Positions 23,103-34,783 of a stretch of 64,000 nucleotides of DNA are shown piece after piece (position 1 is the first letter of the stretch; every line of letters begins with the position of its first letter). This DNA is from Voacanga thouarsii (taxonomy: Eukaryota > Streptophyta > Magnoliopsida > Gentianales > Apocynaceae), in the NCBI GenBank assembly GCA_026120185.1, contig JANUWF010002207.1:1116001-1180000 (forward strand), written 5' to 3'. The notes below the pieces were generated by a model. It was not told the origin of the DNA and did not search any database. It worked only from the letters and a program-made list of their open reading frames with translations. Both the position numbers and the translations under genes were made by a program.

Positions 23103-24384
23103 TGATAGGGGCTAAATTCATTTCTAATTTCCTAGTAATTTGAGGCTAATGCATAATATTTTTGAAGTAATAACTAGGCATATTCCTTCCTATTTGATAT
23201 TATGCTTATGGAAAGTGTTCTTAACGATTTGGGCAGAAAATAGAAGATTTTGAGCAAAAAGTGTGCAATTCCAAAATTTACTTGGCACCAGGTTAACCTA
23301 ATGAACCTAGCAGCAAGTCTGCTTTGGAAAAGCAAAGAAAAACATAGTAATTTTAAGGAAAAAAAAACAAATGAAACCCAACACCAGGCTGGTTGAGGTG
23401 ACCAAGCGCCTAGTCCATTCCATATAGAGTCGGTGCACTATTTTCACACAAATTTGGTATCTTCCAAAAGATTTTAGTATTTTCTGAATTATACTCGGAC
23501 TATACTTCTCAAGCCACAAATTTTGGTGTCAATTAGGCTTATAAATACAAGAAAAACATAAGATAAAAGGTATGAATCTAAGGATTAAAGCATCTAATCA
23601 ATCATAAAAAGAGGATATTCTCCAATTAAGGGGCATTATTCAAGGAGCTTTTCAAAGAGAAGAATGAAGGCTTGTCTATGAGTTATTTCTTTTACCTTAT
23701 TTTTTTTTTCTAGAATAATGATGTAATTAATCTTTTTATTGTAATTTAACATTATTTTGGGTTAATTTAGTTATTTGATCAATTTTCTGTCATTCCTGAT
23801 GTTTGATTACTTGTAATTATGGAAGAATTGATGAATTTGGATTTCGTTCGAATTGACTTGCAAAACGATGTTACAAGTTTATTACATTGATTTCATATTT
23901 GTTAGATTGTAATGTACTTAGGAAACGAAGTTAAGATTAAAGAACTAAAATGATCAAAGCTTGGCAGATTTCACCTAGAGAATAAGGTTATTAACTAATT
24001 TCATATTTAATATCACATAGAGTATGTGAGTAATTATTGAAGAAAGAGTTTAATGCATCTTTTGGTTGTTATATTTGGATTGGGAAATTTGCTAAATAAA
24101 TTAAGAGATAGTGGTTCTATGGATAGGGAAAGAAGTGGAATCTACATAAGTGAGTTCATGACTTGGGAAAAGATTGGATTTTACTTAAGTTCCATCTTGA
24201 TGCCAAGATGACAATTGATTGTGATGAAAGCTAAGTAATTCAATATTATGCTCTCAGGATAATTGTCTAGTAACATGAATTTGCATCCTTGACTTATATA
24301 TGTATATTTTACTTATTTTTTCTTTTTATTATTTTAACACTTCATTGAGTCGGTTAAATAATGAATGAAAAGTGATTAGTGTAT
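23103..24384 (+). mobile_element. G1 3' LTR, truncated
   Basis: Begins TGATAGGGGCTAAATTCA after a degenerate purine tract (TTCAAGTGTGTGAAATG) and follows the 5' LTR as far as TTAGTGTATGGA. There it breaks off about 175 bp short and joins copia B1 protease sequence. Confidence 0.85.
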
Positions 24385-25026
24385 GGATACCGGGTATGGA
24401 TCTCATTTGTACAATAACTTGCAGGGACGAAATGATAGTAGAAGGCTTAAGAATGGCAACGTATACTTACGTACTACAAACGGAGCAAACGTTGTTGCAC
24501 TTTCTGTGGGGACTTACGAGCTACACCTGCCCTCAGGATTAGTTTTACGACTACAAAATTGTTCTTTTGTACTAGTTTTATTGAAAACGTTATCTTAGTT
24601 GCTTATTTAGACTTATGTGGATTTCATTCAATTTTTAAGAATAAATGTTGTTCTTTTTCATTGAATGATTTCATTATGGTTCCGCAAGTTTGGTTAATGG
24701 TTTATATATTCTAGACATGGACAATCCAATCCTCAATGTAAACAATAAGAAACCAAAGATAGAAAATTCAACCTCATCTTATTTATGGTATTGTCGTTTA
24801 AGCCATATAAATGAGAATCACATTTCTAAGTTACACAAGCTAGGTGACTTAGGGTTATTATATTGTGAATCATATGGTTCATGTAAATCTTGTTCACTTA
24901 GTAAAATGGCTAAAACTCTTTTTCTAGAAAAGGAGAAAGGGCCAAAGAGTCATTAGCACTTATACATTCTGATGTATGTGGCCCAATGTCTATATAATCA
25001 AGAGGAGATTATCACTATTTCATAAC
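24385..25026 (+). pseudogene. Copia B1 pol, first part: protease, pre-integrase, start of integrase
   Basis: The protease signature DTGYGSHLYNNLQG stands at the very start (24386 on), followed by LRTTNGANVVALSVGTYEL. After a frame break, the open frame 24690-24956 has GLYILDMDNP and the pre-integrase WYCRLSHINENHISKLHKLG, with a CxxC half CKSCSLSKM. The integrase opening HSDVCGPMS-SRGDYHYFIT follows and stops at 25026, exactly at the G2 insertion. The frame continues at 48873 with FIDDYS. The B1 5' LTR and gag are missing; a deletion joins this piece to the G1 LTR. Confidence 0.85.
25022..25026. repeat. Target site duplication ATAAC for G2 (partner 48868-48872)
   Basis: ATAAC lies on both sides of 25027-48867. 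Removing the 23.8 kb rejoins the B1 integrase in phase, with HYFIT followed by FIDDYS. Confidence 0.9.
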
Positions 25027-26492
25027 TGATGCGTATATTTTTGGTGTATAAACATCATCAAATTTAAATCCATCCGCTAGTCAAGCTTCAATTAAAACAT
25101 TAATCCCAAAATAAACATACGAGCAAGTATACTCATCACAAGCATAGCATAAGGAATTAACGAATATCGATCTTCAAATGAACAAGTACATAGTAATCAC
25201 TTTTCATTCATTGTTTAGCCGACCTAAATAAAGTGAGAAAATAATAAAAAGAAAATTTAAAAAATATATACAACACAAGGATGTAGGAATATGAAATTTA
25301 AACAATTATTCTAGAAAACATGATAATGAACCAACTAGCAATTCTCTCAACTAATTATCATCTTGGCATCATAAAGGAATATAAAGTAAAATTCAATCGT
25401 TTCAAGTCATGAATCTACTTGCATAAATTCCACTTTGTTTTCCAATCAATAGAATTACTATCTTTTGATTAATATTAACATATTTGCCAATTAAGCTAAG
25501 AAAACCAAAACATGCATTAAGCTCAATTCCTTATGAAGATGAAATTATCTAATGACCCATTGTCCGATGTGAAATCAACTAATGTTTGATTACTTAGTCC
25601 TATAATCATCATGTCTTTATCATCCAGGTCCATTAAGATTTAACAAATCCGAAATCAATGCAATGAAACCCTGACATCGTTTTTCCAAGATGATAAAGAA
25701 TTGATCAAATAACCAAATTAACATAATATCATGAATCCAAAATAATGTTAAATTATGATAAAACATTGAATGCATTATTGTTTAAGAAAAAGAAAACAAA
25801 GATAAAAGAAAGCACTAATAGACAAGCCTCTTTCTTCACCCTTAAAGATTTTCTTTAACAATCCTCCTTGATTGGGTGAATTCCTCCTTCAATGAGTGAT
25901 TTTAATTTATGCCCTTTGATCCACCTCTCTATATCTCTCCCTTCTATTATGTTTTTTTCTTACTTTTATAAGCCTCTTTGATGTTAATTTCGTTGTTTGA
26001 GGAATCTTGGCCGAGTAAGAATTAGAAAATACCGAAATCTTTAGAAAATTTCCAAATTCCTGCACAGGATTTTCGCCTTCCAGAGTGGGCTTGGAGCTGA
26101 GTACCTTCGATCCATCTAACGCCAGGTACAATTTGTTCTTCCTATGGATTTTTTCTCTGTTTTCACTGACCAAACAGAATTGACCCGGTGCTTGTCCAGT
26201 TGCCAGACCTAGCACCAGGTCTGTCCTGTTTTTTTCCTGAAAGTTGGCACAGTTTTCTCTGCTTGACCAGAATTGACCCATCACCTAGTCCCTTGGCTGG
26301 GCTTGGCGCTAGTTACATTATAGAATTATTCACTTTCTGCTTGAATTCAACTCAAATCTACAAAAAATTTTCAAAAACACATTTCACAAGAAAAATGTCA
26401 AATATGAAGGAATATGCCTAGTTATTACAAAAAATGTATCAGAAAACAACCTCAAATAACTAGAAAAATAATAGTGATTTTAGCCCCTATCA
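25027..26492 (-). mobile_element. G2 3' LTR
   Basis: 1466 bp, TGATGCGTATATT at the left and GCCCCTATCA at the right (TGATAGGGGCT in sense). It is homologous to the G1 and G3 LTRs in reverse. Imperfect palindromes of the GGCGCCAGGT type occur at about 26205-26310. The 126-codon open frame in this LTR is chance. Confidence 0.9.
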
Positions 26493-28199
26493 TATAGCCC
26501 CACACTTGAACTTTTGCTCGTCCTCAAGCAAAAGAGTTTACTCCAAGAAAATTATCAAGAAAACGCAAGTCTATACTCATTCCAAATTCTTTTTACCACA
26601 TACCAAAAATTATAACTTCCCTTCAAACTTCAAATACATCTCTTGTCATTCGTACCCTTTGAAAACAATTCAAACTTTGAAACATTTGACAAGACATCAC
26701 AAAACTCTTGAAGTCAAATTAATCAAGTGTCTACCTTAGTCTAAGAAAATTATTTCACTCTTTAAGTTAAAATATAGATAACATGAATAACATAAGTCAA
26801 GCCATCTACCAACTCAAGTATTTTAAATCCAAAAATTTCTCAACTCAAGTCATAATGTAAGGAAAGCACTCCAATCTTGTTCTCTCAAATTATTTTTTCA
26901 ATGACTTAGGGAATTGATAGCTTCAAGTGCATGTATTTCTCTTTACACACCGTATTAGCCCCTTTATAGTCATCACTAATTATTTTTTTTCAACAACTTT
27001 CCTCTAAACAATTATTTCTTTCGTTTACTTTAGGGAATTCATAGCTTCAAGAAAGTGGATTTCTCTTTAGTATCCGTATTGGTCCCCACATTCAAGAAAA
27101 AACATTTTTTTCTCACTTGACAAGAAGAAACAACCACTTATTCTTTCAATTCTTCAACTCACAAGAATGTTTCACAATTTGTCCACAATGTTTCCTCTCA
27201 AAAATCTTTTATCAACTCACATTCCTCATTACAACTCAAAGCCAAGCAAAATATAAAATCATAATACAAGAATTAGCCAATAAAATTTTCCCATATTCAT
27301 CGTACTCGCCATATTCAAACTAGATAAGTCAAATAACATTCAAACACCAATGCATAAACAATATTAATAAAAATTCTCAAGTTTTGAAAAATATCCTATC
27401 CAACAAACCAATTGCACAAAAACTCCACCAATTGAATGACCAAACTAAGATCAAAGTAAGAAAAAGAGTTACAACCTTGCTTAACAATGAAAACCACTGA
27501 AATTTTGGAAAACGTTTCACAAAAAATGATATGAAAAAATATCTTCAACCTCATTCTTCCCCGCACACTTAAACTAGACATTGTCCTCAATGGCCAAATA
27601 TAGGACAATAAAAGTACAGCCAAGAAGACCAAAATTAATCAAAAAGAAGAATAAAGTGAAGAAAATACTTCCATTACATCGTAGTACCACCATATTTTAA
27701 TCCACCGAAGGAAGAGTTACAAGAGTACCTACATAAAAAGAAACAAAACAAAGAAAAACATAAAGCTAGAAAAAAGAAAAAAAAATAAGACAATAAAATA
27801 AATGAAACGATCAAGAAATGAAGTACAAGGGATTAATGGATAATTAGGACTCATAAAGGACAACGTCAAGATGCTCTAGAGTGTTAAGTTCATCACCCAA
27901 TGACTTCCATTCACCTTAAAGATCCCCCTAGTTAGGTGAGAAACATCAATAACTTCGAATAGACAAACTTAATGTATCTTATATGGCCCCCGACCATTGG
28001 GACTTTAACTTACCCGAAAATAGTATAAGCTTCGAATTAAAGACTAGCACGTTTTCTCCTTTTTGAAACTCGTGAGAAGAACGAATATGCCTATCATGCT
28101 AACGTTTCATCTTATCTTTTGTAGATTCGTGAATTATGGTAGGCATCATTACGCCACAAATCCAACTCATTCACTTAAAGCAATCATTGTTATCCTGCA
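26493..28199 (-). other. G2 3' non-coding region
   Basis: Next to the LTR, the sense strand reads AAGTGTGGGGCTATA, the purine tract priming plus-strand synthesis (26493-26508). Further on are the tandem pair 26911-26964/27035-27088 and the conserved block 27551-27594 with a second purine-rich GTGTGCGGGGAAG. No env-like frame is recognisable; short open frames here have no family motif. Confidence 0.65.
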
Positions 28200-29270
28200 A
28201 GATGAAGGTTAAAATTGACAAGTTTAATTGCCCAATGAGCCCTATGTTCAACCTCTACCGGCAGATGACATGATTTCCCATATACCAATCGATAGGGTTT
28301 GTACCAATGGAATTTTGAAAAGCATTCCTATAAGCCCAAAGAGTATCATCGAGCTTTAAACTCCAATCCTTTCTTATATGGTTAACCACTTTTTCCAAGA
28401 TTCATTTTAATTCCCTATTAACCCCCTCAACTTGGCCACTAATTTGAGGATGATAGGGGGTGACAAACGTATGAGTAACCCCTAAATGTTTGAGAACCTT
28501 ATCCAATTAGGTATTACAAAAATGCATTCCCCTATCACTAATGAGTGGTTTAGGCATGCCAAACCGGTGAAAAGTTTTTTTAGAAATTTTACTACAACCT
28601 GCTCATCATTAGTAGGCAAGGCTTGCGCCTCAGCCCACTTTGATATATATTCAACCATATTCAAGATGTTTTTGTTACCCAAAGAACTACGAAAATGGCC
28701 TATGAAATCAATTCCCCAACAGTAAAAAATTTCTCAAGCTTGAAAAATTTGTAATGGCATCTCATTAGATTTAGAAATGTTACCTGTACGTTGACATCTA
28801 TCACAACTTTGAAAAAACCTGTGGGAGTCCTTGAAAAGTGTAAGCCAATAAAAATCGGACTCAAGAACCTTTCTTGCGGTGTTGTTACCTTGGTAATGGC
28901 CTCTCGATAGTCCTTCCTGGTAATGTCTCAAGATATTGGTACTTTCTACAGAATCCACACACATTCTAATGATTTGATTCGCACAACACCAGAACAAGTA
29001 TGGATCTTCCCAAAAATAATGATTTACTTTAGTGAGAAATTTCTTCTTTTGTTGTGCATTAAAGTCTTCTAGAATAATTCCTCTAGCAAAGTAATTAGCA
29101 AAATCCACATAGCAAGGTATTTAGAGAATCTCACCATTAATAAGTAGAAGTTGTCCATTCAGGAAGGTGTCATTGATGTCTTTTTTGGCCAATGGCTTAA
29201 GGTTGTGATTTTTGAATCTAGATAAGTGATCTGCAGTCAAATTTTTTGCCCCTATTTTGTCCCTAATCAC
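28200..29270 (-). pseudogene. G2 integrase
   Basis: The frame 28734-29108 gives the zinc-binding domain: LRHYQEGLSRGHYQG supplies the two His, and CDRCQRTGNISKSNEMP the CxxC pair. The core starts NMVEYISKWAEAQALPTND (frame 28482-28682), again with Glu in place of the expected first catalytic Asp. The remaining core and C-terminus down to 28200 are broken into several frames. It would have integrated the element DNA. Confidence 0.85.
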
Positions 29271-29618
29271 CAAGTCAAATTACTGCAATAATAAAACCCA
29301 TCTTATCAATCTTGGTTTGGAATCATGCTTGTTTAGTAGGCACTTAAGGGCGGAATGATCTGTATATACAATGACTTTGGACAAAACATAATAAGAACAA
29401 AATTTATCAAAAAGAAACACTATTGCAAGTAACTCCTTCTCTATTATGGTGTAGTTCTCTTGTGCTGCCGTAAAAGTTTTGTTTACATAGTAAATAGGTT
29501 GAAAGCGCTTATTCCTCCTTTGTCTAAGCACTGCACCCACAGTATAATTACTTGCATCACACATTAGTTCAAAAGGAAGAGTCCAATTTGGTGAAATTAA
29601 AAAAGGAGAATTAAACAA
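29271..29618 (-). pseudogene. G2 RNase H
   Basis: An open frame over the whole domain. [17 protein letters not shown] holds the first Asp, [14 protein letters not shown] the Glu and [10 protein letters not shown] the next Asp; it closes [10 protein letters not shown]. The connection to integrase ([12 protein letters not shown], ADHLSRF-type) follows across a stop at 29279. All three visible catalytic residues are kept, in contrast with the reverse transcriptase of G1. Confidence 0.88.
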
Positions 29619-30780
29619 TTTTAGTTTAAGAACATTAAAAGTATTGAGACGTTTTCATCAAAATAATAAAAAGCATATTTTTCAAACAAAGAAGTAAGAG
29701 GTTTAGAAAATTTTGAGAAATCCAAGATAAACCTCCTATAGAAATCTGCATGACCAAGAAAGCTTCGAATGGCCTTCATGCAAGTTAGAGGAGGAAGTTT
29801 CTCAATTGTCTCAATCATGGCCTTATCAAACTCAATATATTTCCTTGGAATTTTGTATCCCAATACTATATCTTCCTACACCATGAAGAAGCATTTTTCC
29901 CAATTAAGCATGAGGTTGGTCTCATCATAGCTTTGAAGCACCTTTTCCAAATTGGCCAACACACAAGTCAAAAGAATCACAAAAAACATAAAAATCATCC
30001 AAAAATACCTCCTTGATATCTCCCACAAGCCATTTGAAAATAGCCATCATACATCTTTGAAAAGTTTCGGGACCATTGTAAAGACCACATGGCATACGTC
30101 TATAGCCAAAAGTACCAAAAGGGTATGTAAATGTGATTTTCTCTTGATTCTCCGGAGCTATTGAAATTTGAAAGTATCCGGAAAAACCACCTAAAAAATG
30201 AGTAAAATGCATGTCTAGCTAACCTTTCTAACATTTGGTCAACGAAAGGGAGGGGAAAATGGTCCTTCCTAGTTGCCTCGTTCAATTTTCTATAATCAAT
30301 GCAAATCCTCCAACCAGTTACCAACCTCATTGGGATCAACTCATTTTTTTCATTAGGGCTCACAGTCATTCCTCCCTTCTTTTCTACCACTTGTGTTGGA
30401 CTAACCTAAATACTATTAGAAATCAGATAAATAATGTCTGAATCTAAGACATTAATCACCTTACCTTTTACCACATCACTCATGTTTGGGTTCAACCTAC
30501 GTTGGGGTTGCACTACGGGTTTGACTCCTTCTTCTAACAAGATTTTTTTAGTACAAAAAGAAGGGCTAATTCCCTTAATTTTTGTGATTTTCCATGCAAT
30601 GACTCCCTTATATTTTCCCAACAGACTTACAAAATTAGTCCTTTGATCATGAGTAAGATATTTTTCTATGATCAGAGGCAATGTTTTTCCTTCTACCAAA
30701 AGTACATATTCTAAGTGCTAGGGGAGATCTTTCAAGTCCAATTTTGGTAGTTCCTCAATGGATGACTTCATTCTTTCCAA
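29619..30780 (-). pseudogene. G2 reverse transcriptase
   Basis: Blocks, from right to left: SDVVKGKVINVLDSDIIYL (about 30450), WRICIDYRKLNEATRKDHF, PLPFVDQMLERLARHAFY, GTFGYRRMPCGLYNGPETF, then EVFLDDFYVF with the catalytic Asp-Asp intact (29994-29999). The thumb follows, with GYKIPRKYIEFD and AIRSFLGHADFYRRFI (29621-29863). Three overlapping open frames show at least two frameshifts, one inside the palm near 30100-30210. Close to G1 11761-12900 but better preserved. Confidence 0.88.
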
Positions 30781-31226
30781 ACTGTCTTTTTCACGTGCAT
30801 CAAGGCCTCACTAAATGGAATGTTTATGTATAGTTGTTTGAATATTTCTAAAAACTTAATAAATTGTGCATTTTTTCTTGCTTTGTGTGTGCGAGTAGAG
30901 TGAGGTACCGGTGGCTGAAAATCTGGTTTTCTAGCTTGTTGTTCAAAATGTTCAACAAGAGGGGTTGGTTCCAGCTCATCTTCTTTAGATGGTACCAGTT
31001 TCCTGCGAGGATTGGGTAGCTCCTTACCACTTCTTAATGTAATGGTAGTTGACTTATGTTGTGCTTCTACCTTTAATGGTGATGTTATTACTAAATCCGT
31101 CAAAAACCAAATTTTTCTTTCCATATTTCTAACCATGCCCTCAAATTTTGCCAATGTGTAATCTATCTAATGGAAACATTTAGCTACATATGTGGCAAAT
31201 TTTTCTAACACCCTTTCTACAGAAAT
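30781..31226 (-). pseudogene. G2 gag C-terminus, directly joined to the pre-RT linker (protease deleted)
   Basis: The frame 30768-31154 has MAKFEGMVRNMERKIWF, ITLRSGKELPNPRRK, FLEIFKQLYINIPFSEALMHV, matching the G1 gag fragment. Immediately after SEALMHV the sequence jumps to the linker equivalent to G1 LERMKSSIEE. The roughly 0.7 kb that holds the protease in G1 (10985-11700) is absent. The fragment ends at 31226, where G3 begins. Confidence 0.8.
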
Positions 31227-31909
31227 TGATAGGGCCTAAATTAGTCATATATTTCCTAGTTATTTGAGACTATTTTGTAATACATTTTATTCAATAACTG
31301 GTCATATTCCTTCATATTTGAGATTTTAACCTTAGAAAGGTATTTTGTACATTGTTTCACATTTTAGGGGTAAAATAAGGCAAAGTAAAAAATAGAGCTG
31401 AACAGAACATAGCCTGTAACACCCCCTACTACGTACCCTAAAAAGGGCGGGGATATTGCCTCGTCCCGAGGACAAGGGGTCTTTAAAACGAGGTATACAA
31501 TGTAAAGGCAAATCCAAGAAATCAAAATTAGAGAAATAAAGGAAAACTCTTATTACATCAGGCTCAAAACTAGAGCAAAACTAAATAAAAATGATCATCT
31601 GATCCAGAAGCATAAAACAATAACTGTCTCTTAAACATAATGGAAAATAACAAAAGCTTCAACTATCTCACATCCCGCCTGCTCAGCATAACTAAGCTCC
31701 TGAAAACATGATATAAAATAGTGTGAGATTAAATCTCAGTAAGTCTTGTGTGTTCGCATGGTACTTTGAATAGTTCGTGTACGCATAGAGAAAACATTTG
31801 CAAAATATTTGGCAAATCATAAATAATTTCTCTTTGCAAGGAGTGGGTTTTTCTCATTGTCACACTTTGTACAAAATAAATCATCCACTCGAATAAACAG
31901 CCATGTCAT

Positions 31910-32029
31910 CACACTTTGGGCTCCATGATAAGAAAACGGTCAAGGCACCACACTTTGTGCTCCATGACAAGAAAACGTTCAAGGCACCACACTTTGTGCA
32001 CCATGACAGGATCGCATTACCACACTTTG
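31910..32029. repeat. 39-bp minisatellite in the solo T LTR
   Basis: CACACTTTG recurs at 31910, 31949, 31988 and 32021. The units contain CTCCATGA-AAGAAAACG and CAAGGCAC. T2 and T3 have only a single related segment (about 43610-43665), so the array expanded in this copy. Confidence 0.85.
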
Positions 32030-34413
32030 GGCGTTCTAATCAAAGGTGAGTGTACAGCCCATCGGGTGAGATACTCCTCAATCTCTATACCCAACAAAAC
32101 CATTTGGGTGTCCATGCTGGGAAAATAAATAATATCTTACTAGGTACAAATGCTAGCTTGGACCGGCCTGACTAACCAATACTGTCGCCTTTTCGAGTGG
32201 AGCTCATCTTTTGGAGGTGGCCACCTACCAGAAAACTTACTCACGCTCTCCAAGACTAGTATTATTAGCCTACCCTTATTGAGTACTCAACGAACATATC
32301 CGTCAATTCGAGATTCACAATAATAAGTCCATACTTTGGCTTTGTAAAATGTGATTTTCTTGAAAAATGAGTTTTCTAAAATGTTTAAGAGAGAGAATGG
32401 TTTTTGATAAAGGCATTAGGTTGACAAAACCATTTAGACCATAAATATCCATGTTTACAATCCAAATAATCATAAATCAACAATAGCTTTTCAAAGCTTT
32501 ACAACATTCGACTTTCCACCACAAGCATTTAACAAAAGGGTTTATGCAAGGACTTACTTGATATGCCTCAGATAAACAAGATAAAATCACATCTTGCTTC
32601 CTTCAAATACCCTCCTAATCTAGAATCACATAATATCATGACCAGGGTCTCAATCAACTCAAGCATGCATTAAACTCATTTATTCCCATAACAATTCATT
32701 ATCCATCATCTAACTTCAAATAAATCATCTAATCCTCAAAGTACATACACTATGACCATATCCATCAAAGACATGAATAATATATCAAAAAGGTCTTAAC
32801 TTGTCCATCACAATTCACATCCATCATTATCACAATAAAACATAGCATTGCTATCCATCGAATATGCTTAATTAATTACTCGACTCAAAATATTCATCTA
32901 TCCCAACTAACACATACATCATGCTATCATACTTCCATAGACATCATCAATCTCATTAGATCCTAATTTTGACATCAAGGGTAAGAATTCCCTTACCTTA
33001 CAACCTCCAAATTAACAAGATCTCCATGCTCCTATAGTGATCGTCCTGAGTTCGCTTGAGAAGAAGAGGAGAAAAGCTGTCTTTTTTACTTCCTTTTGAT
33101 CGAAGGTAGATAAAGAGGATGAAATCAGCCTCTATGTGGCATGATTCAAGGGAAGAAAAAGAGAAGAATCAATGGAAGAAAGGAATCAAGAGGTTAAGAT
33201 GATTTTTGCTTACCTTAGGGTGTGATCGGTTTTGGCTATGGATTGCTCTTGTGGTTTTTGAAAATTGCAGAAGAGAGTTTGCTGGAATTTTCGTATAGTA
33301 AGGAGGGATTGGTTGGCTGTCTTGGTTTAGGGTTAGAAGAGTTGATTTAGGGTTAGAAGTTGTTGCTATAGAGGACTCCTAATGGCTCTAGGTTTCTTTG
33401 GCAGCAATGGCGAAAAATTGCAGCTTGCTGTACTCTTGTTGCTGACCGAATTTTAGAGGGGTTAAGAGGAGAAAATTAGTCTGGAATTGTTCTCCTAGGC
33501 TGGCCGAAATAGTGCTCAAGAATAGGGCTGAGCGTGTTCAGGTTTTTTGCCAAAGCAAGAAGGAGTTTGTGCTGCTTTGGTAACCAGAAATTCTGTGCGA
33601 AATCTGTGAGCAAAAGAGGGAAAATTCTGGGATGTTTTGGTTGCTATTCTACCATAAATTAGAGGGGCAAAATGAGAGTTTCATGTGCTATAGTTTGGCT
33701 TAATCAATAAGGAGTTTTGGTATATTTTGGAGTGCAGAATTTCGTGTGATATGGTGCGCAAAGCTGGCCGAAATTTCTATGCATAAGCTGGTCAAAATTT
33801 CTGTGTAGAAGCTAGCCAAAATTTAGGAATTTTTTGTGGATAAAAATCTGATTTGTGAAGCTAAGGTGATCTGAATTGGTGATAGGTGTTTTAGGTGATT
33901 TGAGCTAGGTTTTGAAGAGTTCAAATGCACTTAGGAGTGCAGGATTTTCGTGTAGCTTGTGCATGCACAAGGCTGTCGAAATTCTGCATGAAAAGAAAGA
34001 ATATAACCTGGTTAGTTTAGGATTGAAATAAAATCCGATTTGCTAAAGGATTTAGGATAAGATTTCCCAGTATTAGAAGAGTTTGTGTTGAGCTAGAACT
34101 CCTTCAAAGGTGGCGGAATTAAGCTGGAGAAATTTCCAAATTTTCAGCAAAAGTTCCATGATAAAAATCACCAAGAAAAATAACAATTTAATTCCAGCTA
34201 TCAATTATATAATCTGATAGCTGAAATTTTCGAAATTCAAAAAGGATAAAAGCCAAAAATAAAATCAATCTTTATCCTTATCAAATGTCCTTGAACTTAG
34301 GAGATAATTATGGAGACTTATCTCTTAAGAAGATGGCGCTGAAAATTTATAAAGGAAAGCTGGGATCTAGGGAAAAGAATTCAAAAAGAAAAGCTAAGAT
34401 TCGCAAGAGGTAA

Positions 34414-34465
34414 GATTCGAACTCGGGTCACCAAACGATAATCACCAAACCTAACCACTTTTCCA
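34414..34465 (-). promoter_or_regulatory. tRNA-like box A/box B pair in the solo T LTR
   Basis: The minus strand has box A-like TGGAAAAGTGG (34465-34455), then, after 30 bases, box B-like GAGTTCGAATC (34424-34414). This is the best box B of the three T copies. It begins 270 bp from the LTR 5' end, matching T1 and T2. Confidence 0.5.
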
Positions 34466-34735
34466 AATCAACTCTGATAATAATATTTCCCTAGGAAATT
34501 CTTTTCACCCTAATTCTTATCCCTCCATCTCCTCTACTTAATCTAACCTAAAACAACTCTCGAATAATGCAACAACACAATTATTTTTCATTAAATAATT
34601 TAATGCAAGCACAACCTTGAAAATCACATGCACCCATGCAAAAATAATTTTAAGATATCACATGAAATGCAAAATGCTATGTAATGCATGATATTTTCCC
34701 TATAGGTCAAAGGTGATTTTGGGCGGGGTATTACA

Positions 34736-34783
34736 CAACCGACGCCGGTTGGGAGCTCAGAGGTGGTGTCAGCTGCAATCTGG
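34736..34783. repeat. GC-rich palindromic module in the G3 LTR
   Basis: Contains CAACCGACGCCGGTTGGG. By hand, 36 of 48 ungapped positions match 42059-42106 in the leader of copia B2. A second, weaker copy lies about 100 bp downstream (GTGCCGACCC...CAGTGCC, about 34846-34880). Confidence 0.75.

Larger units (their letters stand above)
8849..24384 (+). mobile_element. G1: Athila-like Ty3/gypsy element carrying nested copia A2
   Basis: Plus-strand element in the gypsy order gag-protease-reverse transcriptase-RNase H-integrase (10484-14620). It has a 1403-bp 5' LTR (8849-10251), a tRNA-Asp type primer site, a non-coding 3' region, and a 3' LTR starting at 23103 that is truncated near 24384. Copia A2 (15942-23041) lies just upstream of the 3' LTR. 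The polymerase phrases and tRNA-Asp primer site are those of the Athila lineage. Every coding domain is broken, and the element is one of the more decayed ones here. Confidence 0.85.
31415..34735 (-). mobile_element. Solo Tekay/Del-like LTR in the G3 LTR
   Basis: 3321 bp with inverted ends TGTAACACCCC...GGGGTATTACA. Its left end aligns with those of T2 (43111) and T3 (61055), sharing GGGGAT-TTGCCTCGTCC and GGACAAGGGGTCTTTA. Flanks read TAGCC (31410-31414) and CAACC (34736-34740), a 5-bp duplication with two transitions. No coding region, purine tract or primer site accompanies it, so it is a solo LTR. It is about 1 kb shorter than the T2 LTR. Confidence 0.85.

Noticed and set aside
25907..26284. 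125-codon open frame on minus
   Set aside because: Lies in the G2 LTR with no family motif; not preserved in the G1 or G3 LTRs.
31916..32128. Repetitive protein frame with a HHTLC-type repeat
   Set aside because: Translation of a 39-bp minisatellite in a solo LTR.
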